Assembly: GCA_033439265.1 (NCBI GenBank)
Contig: JAVTVX010000031.1
Location: 1,535,501 to 1,599,500 of the forward strand
Direction of reading: 5' to 3'
Length of the DNA: 64,000 nt
Origin: Dillenia suffruticosa
Taxonomy: Eukaryota > Streptophyta > Magnoliopsida > Dilleniales > Dilleniaceae
Below are positions 26,231 through 38,259 of the stretch, piece by piece. Position 1 is the first letter of the stretch; the number at the start of each line of letters is the position of its first letter. The notes beneath the pieces were generated by a model. The model ran no database searches. It was not told where the DNA came from and was given only the letters and a program-made list of their open reading frames with translations. Made by a program: the position numbers and the translations under genes.

Positions 26231-27190
26231 GAAGAATGCATCAAAAATTCAATTGAAGAAGCAGGTTTTGGTGCAGCGATACTTCCTGAACCTAGTGTAG
26301 ATGGAAGGAGACTTCATGGAATCCTGGTTGGACAGTTTACGAGGGGGCACTGCTCAGCAGCTGAAATGAACTCAGTCAAATGTACTCTTTGAAGTCCCGT
26401 GTAAAAAGGTAGTTGTTGCATTTGTTACTTCATTAGAGGAGGTTGAATATAACTCTATTTTATGAAACAGTGTTATGGTCCTGGATTTGGATTGAGGTAT
26501 AGAGCAATTGACTTGGTAATCAAAATAAAGATAAGTCGGCTTCTTTTGATTTAGGGATTTTTGCCCTTACGAGTTATATTGATTAATATAATAATGTCTT
26601 GCTAGAGAGAACCCTACAATCTCCAAGTCTCATTAAAGAGAACCTTGTGATCTTTGAGTTAGGACTCAAACCTTGAGGAAGTTTTCTGCTTGCTTTTTCT
26701 CATTGATGATATTTCTTTAAATACAGAAGGGAGACATAATAATTCCCTCTATACTTGCTACAAATAAAAGATCAAATCTCAAAATTCTAGTTAGACTAAT
26801 ATGGAAAACAATAATAAATGAAAGACTCAATATTTCCCTCTAAAGATTCTAGTTGTAATGTATCTACTTACAATCATGTCATAATCTTTGAGATATCATG
26901 CCATAGTTTTTTGATTTGTTGCCAGTTAATAACGCAAGATGATATAGTTTTTGCTATCAAGGGTTCTGGTTTTGAAGGTTCAGTTGACAGAGCAAGAAAA
27001 AAAAATGTCCCAGGTAGTGGAGTTTATGAACGAGATTGATGTGCAGCCTGTAGAAAGCATACTTAACCATGTGAAAGGAATGAAATAATTCTATTTTAAC
27101 AGGAGTTCTAGATCCTGAATTTATAGGCTTTGGATCATTCGCTGGTGTAACTGAGGAAGAAGCAATGGGAGGTTTAGACTCGTTTGGAGA
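26231..27190 (+). pseudogene. Partial duplicate of RAN1 exon 2, broken
   Basis: 26231-26465 aligns with the start of RAN1 exon 2: EECIKNSIEEAGFGAAILPEPSVDGRR against [22 protein letters not shown]. The match resumes at about 26925-27190 with the later part of that exon (KGSGFEGSV; the 'cagcctgtagaaagcatacttaacc' block). About 460 bases of unrelated sequence (26466-26924) separate the halves. The metal-binding CxxC region has been rewritten (RGHCSAAE) and there are stops and shifts. Sequence matching the 3' end of intron 1 precedes it, so this is a DNA-level copy, not a processed one. It lies in the same orientation as RAN1, about 19.5 kb downstream. Confidence 0.85.
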
Positions 27191-28785
27191 AATGGAGACA
27201 AGTTAAACTTGGTACAGATCACACAAATGACACCGCTCTAAAAACACCGAACCCCGATTATCAGGGTGGGGCGGGTCTCTTGGGTTCAGATTGAAATTGC
27301 TATTTCCCTGCCTGGGGTCTCTACTCTTACTTCTGAACGATCGGGCCTGACAAATCTTCCTCACTAAAGATGAAGAGGCTCAACCTCCAAAACTAGGCCT
27401 CACCTTCTAGTTGTGACCTGAAAAGCAAAAGCTCAAAGAAAAAGAAACCACAGGAAAAGCAAATTTTCAATTCCCTTCACAAGCAGTGAGGATGAAGCCA
27501 AAAAGCCTGCCCAAAAAATGAAAGGGATAAATGGACTTTTATTTATGGCTATCTGTACACAATAGAGGTCGAGGCATGCTTTTGGATTTATTGGAACAAA
27601 ATCTGCAACCCCTACACGAGCCTAATCACAAGATCAAAGACCTATGTTGATTTCTGAACTGTCTGCAAAATCCACCACAGGACCTTTTGTGGAATGCCAT
27701 CCAGCTTATAATTTTCAGAAAATGAAGACTTTTCAAGTTTAAGTACCAGCTAAACTAGACCGCTGCATGGGAATTGAAAGTCCACTCCTGAAGAAGAAGA
27801 TTTTCCAAGTAACTGAAGAAAGGGAACTGAAAGATATGCTGGTTTTTGATCGCTGCAACAAGTCTAGAAGAGGAAATTCAAGAATGTAGAGAAAGAACTA
27901 AAATAGTAGCTTTGGCCACCCAATTGGCAAACAAAGCAAGAAATGAAGGAATTCATAATTTCACAGGTACTTATCCGCAAGAAAACATGAAAATGATGAT
28001 TGCAGAAGGGATCCTTAACTTTCAAGCCACGGATACCCCCCGAGTACATACTTATAAGATGCCTTATTCACCTCACTACGATAATGTGCCACTCTCCAGA
28101 AACCATTATTGGAGAAATCTAATAGGATGAATGGGTTGCCATCGGAACATTTGACTCATTGGCTCAATATGATGCCTTTCTCATATGGCAGCTTATTCTG
28201 TCATTAAAGGAAGTCTAGTACACCAATAGATAGTTGGCCTAGCAGGAATAGCAGGAATAGCATGAAGGACGTTAGATCTTTTAATCAAGATTCGAGTTCG
28301 AATATTAAGAATGAAAAGAATTACGTTGGGAGAACTCCCCTCTCCCTCCTTAAAAAGGGTCTAATCGTACTCTGAATTAAATTAGTTAAAATATGATTTC
28401 AAATACTAATCAATAGAAAAATATCCGGTGGCGCCCAAAAAACGGAAGCCCAGTATACCCGGCTGCTGCCAATATCTATAATAACTTAGAATGAAAAGCA
28501 TAAGGGCTTTCCCAGCTCAAACCTTTTTAGCTCCAAAAAGAAAGCGGCTGAAACTCCGAAAAAATGTGGCCGAAGTGTAAATGACTTCCTCATGAGATTG
28601 AGTCAATGCTCAGAGAAGCCGACTTAGCCATCAACTGTATAAATGTGCTCAATTACTTGTTGCCTAAAATAGCAATTTATGGTTTTTAAGAATACAGTAT
28701 AATGGTATAAATCTTTTTTTCTCAACATGGTAATTTTAGATTCAAATTTTTGTTAAAAAAAAAAATAGCAACTTATGTGGGGCCT
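27191..28785 (+). other. Decayed element of unknown type, with a 94-codon frame
   Basis: An open frame at 27846-28130 begins MIAATSLEEEIQECRERT and includes NKARNEGIHNFTG and FQATDTPRVHTYKMPYSP. I do not recognise it. Its position before a readable gag fragment (28786-29060) suggests it belongs to an LTR element, perhaps an N-terminal gag or extra ORF. The surrounding sequence (27440-27840) is coding-like in base composition but broken by stops. A short dispersed repeat occurs near 28690-28770. Confidence 0.35.
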
Positions 28786-29060
28786 ACGCAGCCTCAAACA
28801 TTTGATGCACTTGTATCAAAGGAGAAGCCATGGCTGGCTTTAAACAAATATGACAAAGGAAAATACAAAGATTCTCCGAGGAGCCTTACCATTAAAGAAT
28901 GAAAACAAGTGAAGGTTTCATGACGATGAGGAGGATAAGATTTTTGATGAGCTGTTAGCTGCAAAATGGATCCCACTCCTTAAGCCTAAAAGATTGGCTG
29001 AGGTTAATTTGAGTCACAAATTGAAAGAATGTTATGCCCTTAAAGACATATCGTTCACAC
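28786..29060 (+). pseudogene. Ty3-type gag fragment
   Basis: Broken reading gives PQTFDALVSKGEAMAG, then DDEEDKIFDELLAAKWIP, LKPKRLAEVN and LKECYALKD. This order (a motif like 'TFEEL', then 'IFDELL..K.I.L', then a residual zinc-knuckle region) is the C-terminal gag of plant Ty3 elements. Several frame changes and stops are present. No LTR or polymerase could be tied to it. Confidence 0.6.
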
Positions 29061-29665
29061 AATGTTAGACAAAAGGATTAAATAAATTGTTATATAAAAA
29101 TTATTGATATAATGATAATTTTAAAATTTTCAAATAAAAATTTTAATTTTTATTTATAAAATTCTATATAAAATATTATAAATAAAATAAAAATAAATTA
29201 AGATAAATAGGGTTTTGCTGGACCTGCAAGAACAAAGTTCGAAAATAATGGTACGCTCCACATGGAAAGTGAGAAACTGTGGTCCTTGTAAACAACCAGG
29301 CACTTACTTTTGAAGGGAATGAGGTGCTCAACTTTTGGGAGCAGCTCATGTGGATAATACCGGTTTCTGACAAGCTGCTTTCTCTCTTTCTTTTTTTTTT
29401 TTTTTTTTTTTTTTGTTCTTTTTTTCTTTTCTACTTAACTGATAAAAACATAATAAATTCGATTTAAACAGTTATGAAACCTAATTTAAGACGCGACTGT
29501 CCCAACACTAATTTCAACACTAGTTTCAAATGCTGCTAATCACCCAATAGATTGATATTAATAATCTCTCATTTTTAAACAAAACATTTTAAGATACATA
29601 AAACTTTTTAGGAGAAATTCGAAAAGAATAATGATATTAATTATCTTCTTTAGATGATATAAAAG
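29061..29665. other. Intergenic AT-rich stretch
   Basis: Non-coding. A long T run lies at about 29391-29415. Near 29450-29530 there is a diverged copy of the dispersed sequence also seen near 23090-23170. Confidence 0.4.
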
Positions 29666-30196
29666 TAGGGGCGAGTACGCAGTTAAACGATAACTGAAAT
29701 AATTAAAATTAGAATAACTGAGTTAATTTGGTTATATAATTTTCATAATCATAATCTAATTAAAATTAGACGGTTAATTCTGTTCAATTATCCAAATTAA
29801 TCGAATTATTGAAATTTATTACTATAAAATATTTTTAAGTAACATTACTTTCCATTCATGTCATATAAATGTAATATATATTATTCATATCAACATGTAA
29901 CTATAAACTTTAATTTTAAAATTCAAATTCACTTTTAAGTTTAATTCATCAAATATCATTTTAAAAATTTTAAATTTCAAATTTTAAATAAATTAAATTT
30001 TGGATGGAAGAGTGTAAAATGAAATTGACATTGAAAATTTGGAACCAGAAAGATGGGAACTAAAAGATTTTCATTAATTGTCTGCTTTTCGCTATATTAG
30101 TTTTAATTTTTCATTTTTTTCCTTTTAATTTTTAATTATAAATAATGGTTCGGTAAAAATGGTTTTTTTTGTTTTAATCGAATAGTGTACACCCCG
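29666..30196. mobile_element. Small non-autonomous hAT-like element
   Basis: 531 bases. The left end reads TAGGGGCGAGTACG and the right end, reverse-complemented, CGGGGTGTACAC, an imperfect terminal inverted repeat of the hAT style. The 8-base flanks TATAAAAG (29658-29665) and TGTAAAAG (30197-30204) match at 7 of 8 positions, the expected duplication length for hAT. Inside, 'aattaa.cgagttaattcggtta'-like motifs repeat in both directions. No transposase is present. Confidence 0.65.
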
Positions 30197-30398
30197 TGTA
30201 AAAGAGAAAAAAAGATATTGTCATATTAGTTATTGAATAAATTAAATATATATATTTAAACATTTGTTCAAGAAATTTTTATTAATATATTGTATTATAA
30301 GATTTTTTAATACATATTATAAATAAATGTATATTCTCTTCTTGATCCCAATACTATCGTCCAAACCACCTTTTATTTTTTCCCCGCTGCTTGGTGGT

Positions 30399-31150
30399 TG
30401 ATGGTACGGGACCCGACGGTCCATAACCAAAAAACGGGCCCAATAGCTTGTAACCACAATGCTCAGAGGCTGCCTAATCCATTAAGACGTAACCGCCAAG
30501 ACCCATAGATTACGAAATGACTTCTCGTTAAGAACCTAAGGCGATCGAGTAGACTCTCAGTTGAACTCTCTTGGATAACCCTCTCGGCCATAGCTCAGAT
30601 CGAACTCTTTCGGTCAAATCTTTTGCTTACCATCGAATGGTCTCTCATAAGCAGCATCCCCATCAAGAAAATCAAGATCATAATTTTCCGATATTTGAAT
30701 TTTCTATAATCTCATTTATAATCTTATCCGATAAGAAAGAAAATTTCCATAACAACTTAAATTTCTTTTAGTCACATAAAATTCTAAATAAAAAAAAAAA
30801 TTTTTAATTACAGTTTCTATAATTTCAAAAAATCTCTTACGATCTTTTCATAACTTAACTAGAGTTTTTATACATCAAGTAAGAGATTTACCATGTATAC
30901 GCATGTTATATATATATATATTGACATGTTATATATATATATATTGAATAAAGGTGATCCACCATATACGTTTTTTACACACACTCACATCACACAAAGG
31001 CAACATGAGACAAATCTAGAACTTTACTCAATCTGTTCTTTCTCTCTTTCATTTCTTTTTCTAATTTGAGTGTCGGAAATTTTTCGTTGGACCATCTTCA
31101 ACGGATATTTTGTAAGTCTTTCCATTCACAAAGATTTAGCAGATGCATCA
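30399..31150 (+). repeat. Solo LTR of a Tat-type Ty3 element
   Basis: Starts TGATGGTACGGG and ends GATGCATCA. The beginning matches the reverse complement of the LTR end at 36420 (TGATGGTAC..., then 'cccataaccaaaaa'). The end has the 'gagtgtcggaa...ggatattttgtaagtctt' pattern of Tat/Retand LTRs. No TGGCGCC-type primer site follows, so the interior is gone. No clear target duplication is seen. It also holds two 'acatgttatatatatatatattga' repeats near 30902-30946. Confidence 0.65.
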
Positions 31151-31587
31151 ACACCATTTCTTATTTAAGTTGATAGAGCAGTTTATCTATGGAGTATCGT
31201 AACCATGTTGAACAACATGACCATAAAATTGGGGTTACCATTGATGTGTCTAAGGGTATCCTTATTACGAAAACAAAGAAGGAAAGATTGCGATTATGGA
31301 AGATTTAGGTAGAGCACAGGAAGGAAATGTTGAATTTAAAAGTATTATATATTATTTAGTATGTAATATTTTGTATAAAGGGAATATATATAGATTCGAT
31401 ATCCAATTCCAATAATAGAATATAAAGCGAATATATTGTAGTATATAAAATGAATAAATTTTTATATTTTCTTTATATACAGTAAATATTATATTATTGG
31501 AACCGTTAATATTATATGAATATTATGTTATTAAAATTATATTAATAGACACAGTACAAAGCAAACCTCTAGACTTGGAGAAAAAGT

Positions 31588-31597
31588 ACTATAAATA
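31588..31597 (+). promoter_or_regulatory. TATA box of the GST (pseudo)gene
   Basis: CTATAAATA at about 31589-31597, roughly 75 bases before the ATG at 31671, at normal plant core-promoter spacing. Confidence 0.55.
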
Positions 31598-31667
31598 ATC
31601 TTGCAAATATCTCCTCTCTACAAACTTTCAAATTTTCTTTTGGAAAAAAAAAGAAAGAAAATTGTAA

Positions 31668-32935
<1,268 letters not shown>

Positions 32936-33376
32936 CTAGACCTTTATATATAAAGGGTTCATTTTTTAGAAAGTGGTGAACAAAAATAGCCATTAGGCCA
33001 ATAATAAGCAATCTATCTTGTTGTTAATGATTATTATCAAACGAACAAGCATTCAATTTTTGACATTTTGGTTATTGAAAAAGAGAAATTATAAAATTTG
33101 GAAGTAATTACTTTGCCGTATGGGATGTGAAATTCCTTTCTTTTATATTGAAGAACAAATAAGTAAGTTGCAAGAACAAATATATTCTTTTATTTTACCC
33201 CAAGAATCGAGGTTCCATATTAAATGTGTCTGATTTTTGCAAGTAATTTGAATTTAGCTTTCTAAATTGTTCTTTATCTTTGTTTTATCTATGTCAAGAT
33301 TTCATAAATTTATAGTAATGGCTTTTGATTTCAACTTCTTCGTCCTTTGATAATAATTTTTACATATTTTTTGGGA
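32936..33376. other. Intergenic sequence
   Basis: AT-rich, no gene seen. It probably includes the 3' UTR of the former GST. Confidence 0.4.
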
Positions 33377-34560
33377 TGTAGATGGGGGCATTAGCTCAAT
33401 GTCAGAGCTTGGGAAAGTTGAAAAATTGTTAGTTTGTTCTGAGTTAGTTGGAGTTAGTTAAAATAGGAAGAAACAAACAATATAATTGTACAAACATTGA
33501 AAGCAATGTACAGACGGAAATTCTGATGCAATTTCTTCTCCCTCCCTCCCTCCCTCTCACTCTCTCTCAGTCTCTCTTCTTCTTCTTCTTCTTCTTTCCC
33601 TCTCTTACTTCCTCATTGTCTTCCTTCCCTATCACCTTCTTTCCTTCTTGAGCCATTTATTCTTTGACTGATAATAGTCAACTCATCAGCTTTGTGAGTC
33701 AACTTCCATCGCAGAAAAGCTTTGGACTGTGACAAATTGGTATCAGAGCGGTTGATCTTCGGCAGCATAGGAGATGGCAGATGGAACTAGATTCAAGACT
33801 GTAGAGGAACAAATGAAAAAGCAAGAAACAAAATTGTAAGAGGCAATAACTAAACTGAAAGAATCCCGATCTCAAATGGTGCAAAAGATTGGAGCAAAAG
33901 ATGGAAGCCTTCATAGCCAATATGGAGGCAAGATTCACAACCTACATGAAGATGGTAAATTGTGACAGAAATGAAGAACAAGATACTGAAAGGAACTTGA
34001 AATCACCTCTCCTTCCTACTCCTAATGAAGGAAGGTTGGGAAATGATGGAGATTATGAGTCTTCAAAGAAAGAATCTGTTACTCGCATCAATATTCCACA
34101 TCCTCCAAAGATAGAGCTTCCCGTATTCTCAGGATCAAACCTACATATGTGGTTAAGGAAATGCAGCAAATTTTTTGGCTAAATATCAGGTTCCCAGTCA
34201 TCAATGGGTTGACACAGTAGAGATGTACTTAGATGGGAAGGTGAAAATTTTGGTTCCAAGGACTTAAGTTGGTCAAGAGAAATTTGGAATGGGAGGAGTT
34301 CTCCTAGCTACTCTGCCAAAGATTTGTACCAAAAGGACTATATGATGAGGTGGAAGAGTTTAATAAATTGCAGCAATTGGGGCGCTAACAAAATATCAAG
34401 AAATATTTGAGGAGCGGTGGTCATTCATGCTCCAAAAGAACCCTAAACTCTCTGAATCATATTTCATTTCAAGTTTCATAAGTGGGGTAAAGGAAGAAAT
34501 CAAGCCCATATTGAGAATGCTGAAACCAACAACTTTGCAACAGGCTTATTAATACTCGAA
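33377..34560 (+). mobile_element. Truncated Ty3-type element: LTR plus gag fragment
   Basis: A putative LTR (33377-33734, TGTAGATGGG to TGTGACA) is followed by primer-binding site TGGTATCAGAGC at 33738-33749. ATG 33774 starts a gag resembling the one at 21469 (MADGTRFKTVEEQ against MAEGTRLKAIDEQ). Gag continues, broken, to about 34545, including SSFISGVKEEIKPILRMLKPTTLQQA in spirit. The sequence then switches abruptly to an opposite-strand pol fragment. No second LTR is seen. Confidence 0.7.
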
Positions 34561-35600
34561 GCAGTTAGTTGTCTTTTGGGCATGCCTTATTAAGGTCGGT
34601 GAAATTGACACACATTCTTTTCTTATTATTTACTTTCTTCACCATGACCACATTTGCCGACCACTTTGGGTATTTCACTTCCCTGATAAGTTTGTTGATA
34701 GAAACTTCTGCACGTTTCCTTGTATTGCTCATTGGCATTCTAAGGTGAACACCCTCTTCTTCTATTTCACAGGCTTGCGACTACAATCTACTATCAATTT
34801 GTGTACAATTACCAAGGGGTGTATTCTCAGCATATTTTCGGGTGATCACATGAAGAATTTAGAGTGTCATTGCAAGCACTCAGTTATGGTGTCCCGAAGA
34901 GGAGTTGGTAGATGGGCTTCGATTTGGACAGTCTAACCAGGAACATCTATGATTTGGATCTCAACCACCGCTTGACCAGGTTTAGGTTTGGTGAACTATT
35001 TGATGCCATCTTTGAATTCCACGGTGTCTATGGCGAGATTCTTCCTTTCCTTCTTTGGCAAGGAGGCCTCTGGGGATTAGAATCGTAAGTGAGCATTGCA
35101 ACACCTAGAGATGTTCTGAATTTGATATTCATATGTTTAGTACTCGACAAGACTTCTAAGTCATTTAGACTAGGACGATCTAAGATGATATTATATAGAG
35201 ATGGTAGTTTGACCACACTGAAGGTGGTCATGATTATAGCATGGTTGGGGTCCTTAGGGTTACAGGGAGCGAAATAGTGCTCTTAGAGGGTATAGCCACT
35301 CATTTGAAAGTCCTTTCAAAGGCTTGGTGGGAGGTTAAAGATGAAATGGGTGGAAGCCCAATTGGGAGAAGGTATCCCAATAGAGGAGACTGTAGTTTGT
35401 CCCTTAGTCGACTAAGACTCTCTTCATGATATATTACCTTATTGGGGGCGATAACTAGGAGGTCGTGTCGGTTCGGTTCAATCCCTTTCTAAGCCATTGT
35501 CGTTGAAACCAATTATTGGCCGCCTTCTTTTTAACGACAAGGAAAAATAGGGCGTGAATTTCCTTGAGCTAATCAGTCAATCGTTCTCATGGACGACATT
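34561..35600 (-). pseudogene. Tat-type Ty3 pol fragment (protease and reverse transcriptase)
   Basis: On the minus strand 34571-34722 reads LIREVKYPKWSANVVMVKK, then RMCVNFTDLNKACPKD, the start of the Ty3 reverse transcriptase. At 35028-35231 it reads LPSLYNIILDRPSLNDLEVL, the end of the protease-like region of Tat elements. The catalytic YVDD region is missing because the fragment is cut at about 34561. A degenerate primer-binding site (35583-35601) next to the LTR at 35605 shows that gag has been deleted. Confidence 0.75.
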
Positions 35601-35604
35601 AATT

Positions 35605-36420
35605 TGTTGAGGCCTCTTTTGACTCCACAGTTAAATTGCCTTCCTAACGAAAGGAGAATTAGTGATGTTGTGTCCGTTGGATCTTCTTCGATGAGAGGAC
35701 CTGCAAAATCCCACCAAAGGTGGCTCTAGTGGAGGAAATTTTGACATTCAAATAAGAAAGAGTGGTAAAGAAGAATGAAAGGCTAAAAGACTCTGAACTC
35801 TGTGCAATCTCTATGTGTTGTATGTAGTATAGAGTAATGTAGATGCGTATGTGTATTTGATGGGTTAACCTTGCATAGTATATATAGTCTTCAAGTATGT
35901 TGAGAGGTATAGAAATTCTACTTACCATGTGGAGGGATTGTATGGGATCTACCGACATTGCTGGAATCATGGTCATAGATTTTCTATAGATTCGAAATTC
36001 TTTGAGATAGAAAAGTTTTAGTTGTTAGGAGGAGATCTACTTCCTTATTATATGAGATCACGGTAGATTTGTATCGATTAAGAAATGTTTGAATTTGTTA
36101 AAAATTTTATTTCTTATTAGATAATCATATTTGAACCCTTCGCATAATGGAAATTATTTCTATAATGACCAAAGGAATTGCGAGACCGAGGGGTTGGAAG
36201 GTCAAGAGGTTGAAAGGTTGAAAGGTCGAAGAACAAAATGTACCGAGAGGGAATGTTCAGGCAATGTATGTAGGGAAGTAAGTTAGCAACCAAGAGGGTC
36301 TTATCGAGTAGTGGCCCATAGGGATATACGACGGTTTTTGACCGAGAGAGCATTTACTGTGAGATCGCTTAGCTATTTATTGGCTTTTTGGTTATGGGCC
36401 TCCTGAACCTTGTACCATCA
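35605..36420 (-). repeat. LTR of the Tat-type element
   Basis: The plus-strand copy runs from TGTTGAGG to GTACCATCA, so on the minus strand the LTR starts TGATGGTAC and ends CCTCAACA. It is related to the LTR at 55728-56440 (shared 'gtatagaaa.tctacttacc' and 'agatttcatttcttat.tgg' blocks) and to the solo LTR at 30399-31150. A 22-base tandem pair 'ttgtaccatcaaagtttca' overlaps its outer edge (36410-36450). Confidence 0.7.
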
Positions 36421-37450
36421 AAGTTTCAACATTGTACCATCAAAGTTTCATTTCCAGAAACAAGAGTCTCTACGGGTCTCTACCAATCAAGATGAAGTGA
36501 ACGGAAGGAAAAGCCGTGCGAGTCTGTCCCTGGCAAAGGTTTGGGGGTGGGGGGCGGGGGGGGGAGGGGCAAAGTCACAAAAATTAAAAGAAACAAAAAC
36601 AATCTACAGCCGTCTTATTGTGAAATGGTGAAGGAGGCGGAAATCCAATTGGAATGAAGGGACCACACAAGCAATATCTATTTTTATGTTTAGAGCGAGT
36701 TTTGTTTTTCTTTAGTAGATAAAAAATATAAAGGCATGCAAATAAATTATTTAATTAATACCATTATTATGCCTTTAGAGATATATAATTCAATTAATAA
36801 ATTATAATTCAATTAATACCATTATTACCTCTTTAGAGATATATAATTCGATTTTCTCTTATGTATAAAAAAAATTAATATGACTCATTAAAAATTTAAT
36901 TTTAGAACTAAAACTCTGATCAACTCTACATTTTAAAATATAATAAAAAGTTTTTGAAGTTTAAGACTCAATTTTAAAATAAATCAAACATTTTCAACAC
37001 CCTTTTTTTTTTTTTTTTTTTTGACAAAATAAGGTTTGTTGGTATCATTAGTTAAATTATAAGAAACCAAGAACATAATTAATTATTTTGTAAGAGGGGT
37101 GGTATTTGAGAATGTTAAGATTAGATTTGAATAAATTTTTTAAAATAAAAAATTTTTAATACGATGATAATTTAGATTCTTGCAAGTTTTATTTTTTATT
37201 TGTATAATGCTATAAATTTTATTAAAAAAATTTGTTTAATTATAAATTATAATAAATAAACTTAAATTGTTTGCAAATACGGCGCCTTGAGGAGGAAGAG
37301 AAGGCTTGGAGAAAGGATTAGGGTTACAGGCATTATGCGGCGGAGAAGAGCATTTACGCATGCGAAAAGGAATATAATTATAAAATAATAACAAATGCAA
37401 ATTTATTAAGAATCGAGGGTCAGAAAAGCTCTGAGAATTGATCCAACGGT
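36421..37450. other. Intergenic region upstream of EF2, with a G-rich tract
   Basis: AT-rich apart from a G run at 36543-36570 (blocks of 5, 6, 9 and 4 G). A T run is at about 37002-37021. No gene is seen. Confidence 0.5.
36543..36570 (+). other. G-quadruplex-like tract
   Basis: Four G blocks separated by single T, C and A bases meet the usual pattern for a very stable G-quadruplex. It lies about 1.7 kb before the EF2 start. Confidence 0.6.
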
Positions 37451-37459
37451 CGAAACCCA

Positions 37460-38259
37460 CCTATATTTATCATACACACACACTCTCTCTCTCTCTCTCG
37501 TGCATTTTGTGCTCTGCCGCCGCTATTGCAGAAGAGGAGCGCGAGAGACCCTCTTCGGGTGAGACTAGAGATCCCTTTTACTATTTAATCTTTTCTTCTT
37601 TTCTTCTATATCATCGAAACCCTTCCTTAGATCGATTTATCGGCTTTTTTTTTTAGCTTGTGGGTATGTATCGTTTGCTTTTCGTGCTTTGATTTCTTCA
37701 GATAGTCTTCCGGATCTTTGCATGAACCCCATCCCTGAGTATTCTATTTGTTATGATACTGCTTGTTAGGTTGTTTAGATTCATCAGATATCATCTGGGT
37801 CTGGCTGGTTTTTCTTATTTTTGTGTGGTTTGGTGGTAGGATTATTATCCTTTGATGCATATCAAATCTGACTGTTTTTTCATGCTGGGCTTAGGAAGGT
37901 TTTCTTGATGTGATGCTTTTTGATCATTTTTATTTTCGATTTGAAATTTCAAGACTTATTGTTTCTTGTTTAGGAATTAAAAATCTATAACTGAAGTATT
38001 ATGTAAACTTATGTTGATATTGATGTTGGTTTTGTTTGTTTGTTTATTTATTTATTTATAATGTTTGTTTGCTTGGTTTGATTAGAATTTTTAGGAAAAT
38101 GGTTTCTTCCGTATCATTGCTTGAGGTTGGATTTTTATTGTTGATGCAGTATGTGATGTTTTTCATGTTAAAGCTACTAATTTGCTGCTCTTTCTTACGA
38201 TGCTGCAGGAACTGTTAATTTAAATTTCCATTAGTAGTATCCACTAAAGCTCAGTCAAG
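37460..38259 (+). promoter_or_regulatory. EF2 promoter and 5' leader, probably with a leader intron
   Basis: CTATATTTAT near 37460 could be the TATA element, followed by a CT microsatellite (37482-37499). The leader may be interrupted by an intron from GTGAG at about 37559 to 'ctgcag' ending at 38208. This would put a short untranslated exon just before the ATG at 38260. Leader introns are common in plant translation-factor genes; this one is inferred. Confidence 0.45.
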
